From: Sclerurus mexicanus
Lineage: Eukaryota > Chordata > Aves > Passeriformes > Furnariidae
Length of the DNA: 64,000 bases
Direction: 5' to 3'
Assembly (NCBI GenBank): GCA_013396755.1
Contig: VWZF01005476.1
Coordinates: 825,982 to 889,981, forward strand
This document shows positions 61,001 to 64,000 of this stretch, piece by piece (the stretch's first letter is position 1; every line of letters starts with the position of its first letter). The notes beneath the pieces are model-generated. The model was not told the DNA's origin. It did not search any database and was given only the letters and a program-made list of their open reading frames with translations. The position numbers were made by a program, and so were the translations under genes.

Positions 61001-62804
61001 TCCCCACCTCTTATACAGAGATGGCAGTAATCCTTCTACCCTGATTCAATGACCTGAGCTAGAGAGCAAGGAAATTACACCTTGGTATTTCCAAACACAG
61101 CGCTGGGAATTTTGAAAGCTTTTTGGATGTCTCCAGCCACAACACGACGACTCAACAGGGGCAGAGAGAGCAAGCAGCCTCAGCAACCAATCAGTCACCA
61201 GCTAGCCACTAAGGATCGGCCCGAGCTGTGGCACTGCAAGCTCATCCTTCAACCAAGAAATTCATATCACAGAAGAGTGTCACAGCTATGTTTCCCTCCT
61301 CTTGCCAAAGTAAGACCTATCTAACAATGTGGTAACATAAAGCAAAGTTTCACACTTTTTTTCTGGAGTGTGGCCCTTCTCTGCCAAAGTTCTACAGGGC
61401 AGGGCAGGGCAGATCGGAAGAGTGGTTTTATGGAGAATTTAGCTTTAACCTCTTATCAAACCTACTAGGCACTGTATTAGGCACTGCCAAGCTAAATTCC
61501 ATCATGTCAATACCCTTCAGCTGGGGGTCTGGCCCTGTTTCTGTACACAGGATTAAACAAGTACCTGCTCTGGAAGGAAATATTTGATAGGCACGGATGA
61601 GTGTACCTCTTCTTTTCAGCTCTGTGGTCAGTATGTTTAGCCAAAGCAGAAGCACAGGTAATAGTTGCTATACCACAAGTCTCAGCACACGGAGAAATGA
61701 AGGGTTGTCCCTTGGGTTATTACCCTACCGAACATCACACCTAACTATAATAGCTACTCTATATGAAGGAGTAAACACAAAACCAAATTGCTCATCCGGG
61801 CTCATTTCTTTCCAGCCCTTCTGAAACAACAACAAAGAATGTACCCACTCCAGGGACAAGGATAGGACAGACTCGCTCAGCTACCAGTGAAGATACTGTC
61901 CCAGATAAACAAAAGTTAATTTAAGCTACGGCCACCCTTCTGTCAAACTTGCTACAGTTCTACTATTACTTCTTTCACCGACATGCTGGAGTTTTTAAGA
62001 ATTTAGGAAGTTGGGAATACAACAAGCTCACAAAAAGAATAAAGTAATTTCATAACCAAAGGGAAAACAAAAAGAAATAATTAAACACATTTCCAGGAAT
62101 TTGGTTTTTTTTTTCCCCCTCTATGTTTTTTTAAAGCTATTTATTGGACAACCGAGGCACTTTAATCTCTGAGCCAGAGGCAATGAATGGTCCTGGCAAA
62201 CAGCAGTCTAGAAATTGGCACAGAGAACTACCCCACAGTTTAAATATGCTTATTCAGATGCTGTTCAAATTGTGTGAAAATTTAACTGTTTGCGAATTGG
62301 TACAGAACCAGTTTCAGGGATAGGTTGGCTGCGATTTTCAGTAAAAATATTAGACAACAGTTGACCAGTTTACAGTTTCTTAACAGAGTTATTAGAGTCT
62401 CATATTAAAAGCCAGTGGGCAGCATTTGTTGTTGTTGGGGCGTGTGTGTGTGTGTGTCTGTGTTAAAGAATCAAAGACAGGGTGAGCACACACTTTCCAA
62501 AGCGCTGTGATTTGGCTTGTCTGACTCCAACCTTCCCCAGAGCACTGCTGCTTACCTCTTTGCAGTTAGATGCGTATTTGAAAGTCAAGTTCCTTGGCAA
62601 GGAAGCCTCTGCCTGAGTTAGGGTGCCTCCATCGGCACTGGGATCCAATGGGTGATCATTTACAATGTATGTGCACTTTTCTTCAAAATCAGCTTCTGTC
62701 CACAGAGTCATGTCAGCATCCTCCATGTCCATTTTCATTGTCCACTCTCTCCCTTTCACCAGATTCTTGAAACTCACAGCGTCCGAGCTACACTGTGTAG
62801 CAGC
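42456..62804 (-). CDS. PRDM1: PRDM1 (Blimp-1) coding sequence, exons 2-7 joined, 5' partial
   Basis: The gene encodes PR domain zinc finger protein 1, a nuclear DNA-binding repressor that drives plasma-cell and effector T-cell differentiation and germ-cell specification by recruiting co-repressors and histone-modifying enzymes. The join, in transcript order, is 62804-62556, 56119-56000, 52852-52600, 44980-43872, 43570-43442 and 43031-42456. All junctions are AG/GT and phases agree. The total is 2,436 nt. With the 14 codons expected from exon 1 the protein would be 825 residues, the human long-isoform length. Exon 1 is not found within the window. A Met codon in exon 2 ([10 protein letters not shown]) could start the shorter 789-residue form. 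Residue numbers in the exon entries assume the 825 count. Confidence 0.95.
43032..43441 (-). other. PRDM1: PRDM1 intron 6
   Basis: 410 bp with donor GTATGT at 43,441 and acceptor TTAG at 43,032-43,033, phase 0. Nothing else recognisable in it. Confidence 0.9.
43442..43570 (-). CDS. PRDM1: PRDM1 exon 6: zinc fingers 1 (end) to 3 (start)
   Basis: 129 bp, 43 codons (residues 592-634), phase 0 at both ends, the same size as the human exon. It completes finger 1 (VHLRVH), carries all of finger 2 ([19 protein letters not shown] followed by YLVH) and starts finger 3 (HECQ), with TGEKP-type linkers between fingers. The exon starts after CCTAG at 43,571 and ends CAG before GTATGT. This exon is essential for DNA binding. 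Compared with human it appears unchanged over the whole exon as far as I can recall the human protein. Confidence 0.97.
43571..43871 (-). other. PRDM1: PRDM1 intron 5
   Basis: 301 bp with donor GTAGGC at 43,871 and acceptor CCCTAG at 43,571, phase 0. I see no MARE in it, although a BACH2-bound MARE has been described in this intron in mammals. Confidence 0.9.
43872..44980 (-). CDS. PRDM1: PRDM1 exon 5: proline/serine-rich middle and start of finger 1
   Basis: 1,109 bp, residues 222 (split codon A|CA, Thr) to 591. The exon follows the acceptor TTTCAG at 44,981 and ends AAG before GTAGGC. It encodes the long disordered region that binds co-repressors in mammals. Recognisable blocks are [28 protein letters not shown]-type [20 protein letters not shown], a Ser/Pro cluster ([20 protein letters not shown]), [46 protein letters not shown] and [20 protein letters not shown]. 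It then runs into the start of finger 1 at residue 575 ([17 protein letters not shown]). Divergence from human is concentrated in the linkers between these blocks. The start of the exon (QTHVNPKQH) differs from the human QTQSSLKQ. Confidence 0.97.
44981..52599 (-). other. PRDM1: PRDM1 intron 4
   Basis: 7.6 kb with donor GTAAGT at 52,599 and acceptor TTTCAG at 44,981, phase 1. It is AT-rich with poly(A) tracts at about 45,750 and a T-rich tract at about 49,090. It contains an octamer ATGCAAAT at 48,904-48,911 and a - strand frame at 49,381-49,569 that repeats ERLHYPSSR from exon 4 (see findings). No other coding support is visible. Confidence 0.9.
52600..52852 (-). CDS. PRDM1: PRDM1 exon 4: second half of PR/SET domain
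   Basis: 253 bp, residues 138-221 plus one base. It follows the acceptor TTCCAG at 52,853 and ends CTCA before GTAAGT. It encodes [67 protein letters not shown] and TMMNL. These are the core strands of the PR domain, the SET-related fold of the PRDM family. In Blimp-1 this domain has no clear methyltransferase activity and mainly recruits partners. The human internal-promoter isoform PRDM1-beta starts at this exon and lacks the first half of the domain. Changes from human include HH for YH and SSRD near the end where human has a YPGE-type sequence. Confidence 0.97.
54412..54422 (+). promoter_or_regulatory. NF-E2/MARE-type site (BACH2/MAF/AP-1) in PRDM1 intron 3
   Basis: TGCTGAGTCAC matches the NF-E2/T-MARE consensus TGCTGAGTCAY at every position. 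BACH2 represses Prdm1 through MAREs in mammals and AP-1 activates it. Binding here is inferred. Confidence 0.5.
54430..54447 (+). promoter_or_regulatory. STAT (GAS) site followed by CRE-like site
   Basis: TTCCCAGAA at 54,430-54,438 fits the STAT consensus TTCNNNGAA. TGACGTGG at 54,440-54,447 is CRE-like. Both lie within 26 bases of the MARE. STAT3 and STAT5 are known regulators of PRDM1. Confidence 0.4.
54586..54597. promoter_or_regulatory. Palindromic POU-dimer-like motif
   Basis: TTGCATATGCAA is a perfect 12-bp palindrome sharing the TGCATATGCA core of the MORE element bound by OCT dimers. It lies just outside the intron-3 GC-rich island. Confidence 0.3.
56000..56119 (-). CDS. PRDM1: PRDM1 exon 3: first half of PR/SET domain
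   Basis: 120 bp, 40 codons (residues 98-137), phase 0 at both ends. It follows the acceptor TTGTAG at 56,120 and ends TGGCGG before GTAAGC. The frame reads [20 protein letters not shown], then [20 protein letters not shown]. This is almost the same as the human exon (Val-Thr for Val-Ile, Ile for Met, Val for Ile and Ser for Asn). It supplies the N-terminal strands of the PR domain. A transcript starting in the GC-rich island of intron 2 would enter the gene at this exon and lose the exon 2 start. Confidence 0.97.
58330..59200. promoter_or_regulatory. CpG island inside PRDM1 intron 2; candidate alternative promoter
   Basis: This is the most CpG-dense stretch in the interior of the window, with runs such as CCCGCCCGGCCCGG and GCCGCTGCCCGAGCGGGG and no TATA box near. 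Its edges against AT-rich intron are sharp. Long frames on both strands (for example 58,495-59,256 on the - strand) follow from the lack of AT-rich stops. A usable - strand donor (TCT|GTAAGG, GT at 58,153-58,152) lies just downstream. A + strand donor (GAG|GTAAAC at 59,191) would suit divergent transcription. Mouse Prdm1 has several alternative first exons, so a promoter is a reasonable inference, but no transcript is shown. Confidence 0.5.
60322..60331 (-). promoter_or_regulatory. MARE-like site in PRDM1 intron 2
   Basis: On the - strand this reads TGCTGAGTCA followed by GTT. It matches 11 of the 13 bases of the palindromic MARE TGCTGAGTCAGCA and contains a full AP-1 core. Confidence 0.4.
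62441..62462. repeat. (TG)n dinucleotide repeat
   Basis: A short near-perfect CGTGTGTGTG run interrupted by one TC, inside intron 2 close to exon 2. Confidence 0.8.
62556..62804 (-). CDS. PRDM1: PRDM1 exon 2: N-terminal region
   Basis: 249 bp, 83 codons (residues 15-97 if exon 1 supplies 14). The exon follows a T-rich tract and acceptor TTCCAG at 62,805 and ends AAAGAG before GTAAGC. It reads [60 protein letters not shown], then [20 protein letters not shown]. The [10 protein letters not shown] block and the segment after it are highly conserved. The first 20 residues differ from human but align without gaps. The Met of MKMDM has A at -3 and can start the 789-residue form. The acidic N-terminal stretch before the PR domain is typical of Blimp-1. 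Confidence 0.96.
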
Positions 62805-64000
62805 CTGGAAAAAAAGAAAACAGTCTTTAATCCTCATTGTCCTTCAGTGTTGTGGTTTCCGTTGATACAGTGTGACTAATACAGTAGTCTGTGACACTTT
62901 AAAAGCGTATGCAGGATAGTTGGTACAGTTGAGTAATAGCCAAAAAACCAGTGTAAACGAAGCTGCTCTGACTGAAGCAGCACCTTAAAACGCCAGCCCT
63001 GGTAATAATGAGGGAACAAAAACAAAGAGGGAAAAAAATCCCTAGGCTGGCAACTGCTTTACCTCTTTCAGACCCTTTTCTTAATGCTTCAGAAAGAAAA
63101 AAAATATTCCGTGCTGAAGAAAATGTGGGGTCATGGCCGCAAGACCACTTAGTCGCCTGTGGAAAAGCTGCCTCAGAAAAGTGTCACAAACAAGGAGAGG
63201 AAGAGGAAAGGAACTGCTGTCTGCGTCTGAATGAAGCTAAAAATGGAAAGCGCATGTTGGAAGAGCGGAACCCAGCCTTGCCTCTTCCAAATGGGGAAGC
63301 CTGAACTTTCCCACCGGCTTTCAACACACAAACAACTTTCAAAACAACCTGGCCCCCCCGCCTCCTCCTGACGTCCCCTTATCCTTTGGCATGGAAGGCT
63401 GAGAAAGCCGACATCCTGCCAGCATCACTGTAGTAGCAGCAGCAGCCCTGCACAAAGCACTGCAACATATTCTTGGGGGTCAAAACAGAAAAGGAGGAGG
63501 GAAAATAAATAAAATAAATATTTTTTGAAAAGTTGATCTATCCCTTTTAATTTTGATGGTACCTCCTAGAATCAGTAACTCGAAGCACTGGATATGAACA
63601 TAGCAGGACAATTCCGGCAAAGTCCTTCAGCCACTCAATTTGTCCAGGACAGAAGCACTGTTATCAAAGCTATTCCCGAACAAGTATTAGGGTCAGGCTC
63701 ATTCCACAATGTTCATTAGGGACCAAAATCTGTGCCTATGCCGGTAGCTGGGAATGACGTCCAATCCGGCGTAAAATCCCTTCGTTTTTCCTTTTCGGAT
63801 ACGCGGCTGCTGCGAAATTCACAGCCCTCCTCCGGGAAAAACGCAACGCGAAGACTGAAAGCGCACGACCTTCCGAGAAAGAGGTGAAGGGGTGCCTGAC
63901 TGCGGGCTCCGGGGGAGACCCCCAGCGCCCCCCGGGGACCGCCCCTGCCGGGGGCACGGCAGGGCCGCCACTCGAGAGGCTGTGGCGGGGGTCGCGGCAC
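62805..64000 (-). other. PRDM1: PRDM1 intron 1 and right-edge CpG-rich sequence (exon 1 not found)
   Basis: I searched the - strand here for the short exon-1 coding segment of the long isoform and found no convincing match, so exon 1 is probably beyond base 64,000. From about 63,720 the sequence becomes CpG-rich and stays so to the edge, which suggests the start of the main promoter island. TGACGT directly followed by CCAAT at 63,755-63,765 is a promoter-type pairing. The open - strand frame 63,716-64,000 looks like a by-product of GC content. Confidence 0.6.
63720..64000. promoter_or_regulatory. Edge of probable main PRDM1 CpG island, with CRE half-site and CCAAT box
   Basis: CpG density rises sharply to the window end (for example GACTGCGGGCTCCGGGGG and GGTCGCGGCAC). 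TGACGTCCAAT at 63,755-63,765 joins a CRE half-site to a CCAAT box on the + strand. The true transcription start cannot be placed. Confidence 0.45.

Larger units (their letters stand above)
56120..62555 (-). other. PRDM1: PRDM1 intron 2, with an internal CpG island
   Basis: 6.4 kb with donor GTAAGC at 62,555 and acceptor TTGTAG at 56,120, phase 0. It holds a strong CpG-rich island at 58,330-59,200, a MARE-like site at 60,322 and a (TG)n run at 62,441-62,462. The remainder is AT-rich with no coding signal I can support. Confidence 0.9.

Noticed and set aside
63716..64000. Open - strand frame at the right edge as PRDM1 exon 1
   Set aside because: It does not contain the expected exon-1 peptide and has no good donor site. 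It appears to be a result of high GC content.

Overview
The window reads as vertebrate nuclear DNA, most likely from a bird. It is AT-rich, its genes are split by long introns, and there are no operons or dense open frames. The bird call rests on two things. One is the tail-to-tail arrangement of ATG5 and PRDM1, the same neighbours as human 6q21 but much closer together. The other is a 396-bp solo LTR resembling a family I know as widespread in bird genomes. No species can be named from the sequence alone.

Layout, left to right. 1-10,777 is intron, the last intron of ATG5 on the + strand. 10,778-10,914 is the final ATG5 coding exon (45 codons plus a split codon), followed by about 1.9 kb of 3' UTR to an AATAAA at 12,841. 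About 12,870-39,880 is intergenic: no supported gene, but a solo LTR (20,935-21,330), a decayed MIR SINE (33,510-33,645), a (TGATA)n microsatellite (23,671-23,757), a C-rich tract and a CpG-enriched patch (16.7-17.5 kb). 39,880-64,000 is PRDM1 (Blimp-1) on the - strand: a 2.6-kb 3' UTR and coding exons 7 to 2, with exon 1 apparently beyond the right edge.

All splice junctions of PRDM1 exons 2-7 can be placed with AG/GT ends and matching phase. The six exons total 2,436 nt (811 codons plus stop). Adding the 14 codons expected from exon 1 gives 825 residues, the length of the long human isoform. The protein has a PR/SET domain (exons 3-4), a long Pro/Ser-rich middle (exon 5), five zinc fingers (exons 5-7) and an acidic tail ending in a SUMO-type motif.

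The two genes are functionally separate: ATG5 is part of the ATG12-ATG5-ATG16L1 autophagy conjugation complex, and PRDM1 is a transcriptional repressor of plasma-cell, T-cell and germ-cell differentiation. The most interesting signals are regulatory. They are two GC-rich islands inside PRDM1 introns 2 and 3, a cluster of NF-E2/MARE, STAT and CRE-like sites in intron 3, a second MARE in intron 2, seed matches for miR-9, miR-30 and miR-125 in the PRDM1 3' UTR with a matching miR-30 8-mer in ATG5, and an intron-4 open frame that repeats nine residues of the PR-domain exon through different codons. I found no CRISPR array, operon-like system or wholly new gene system.
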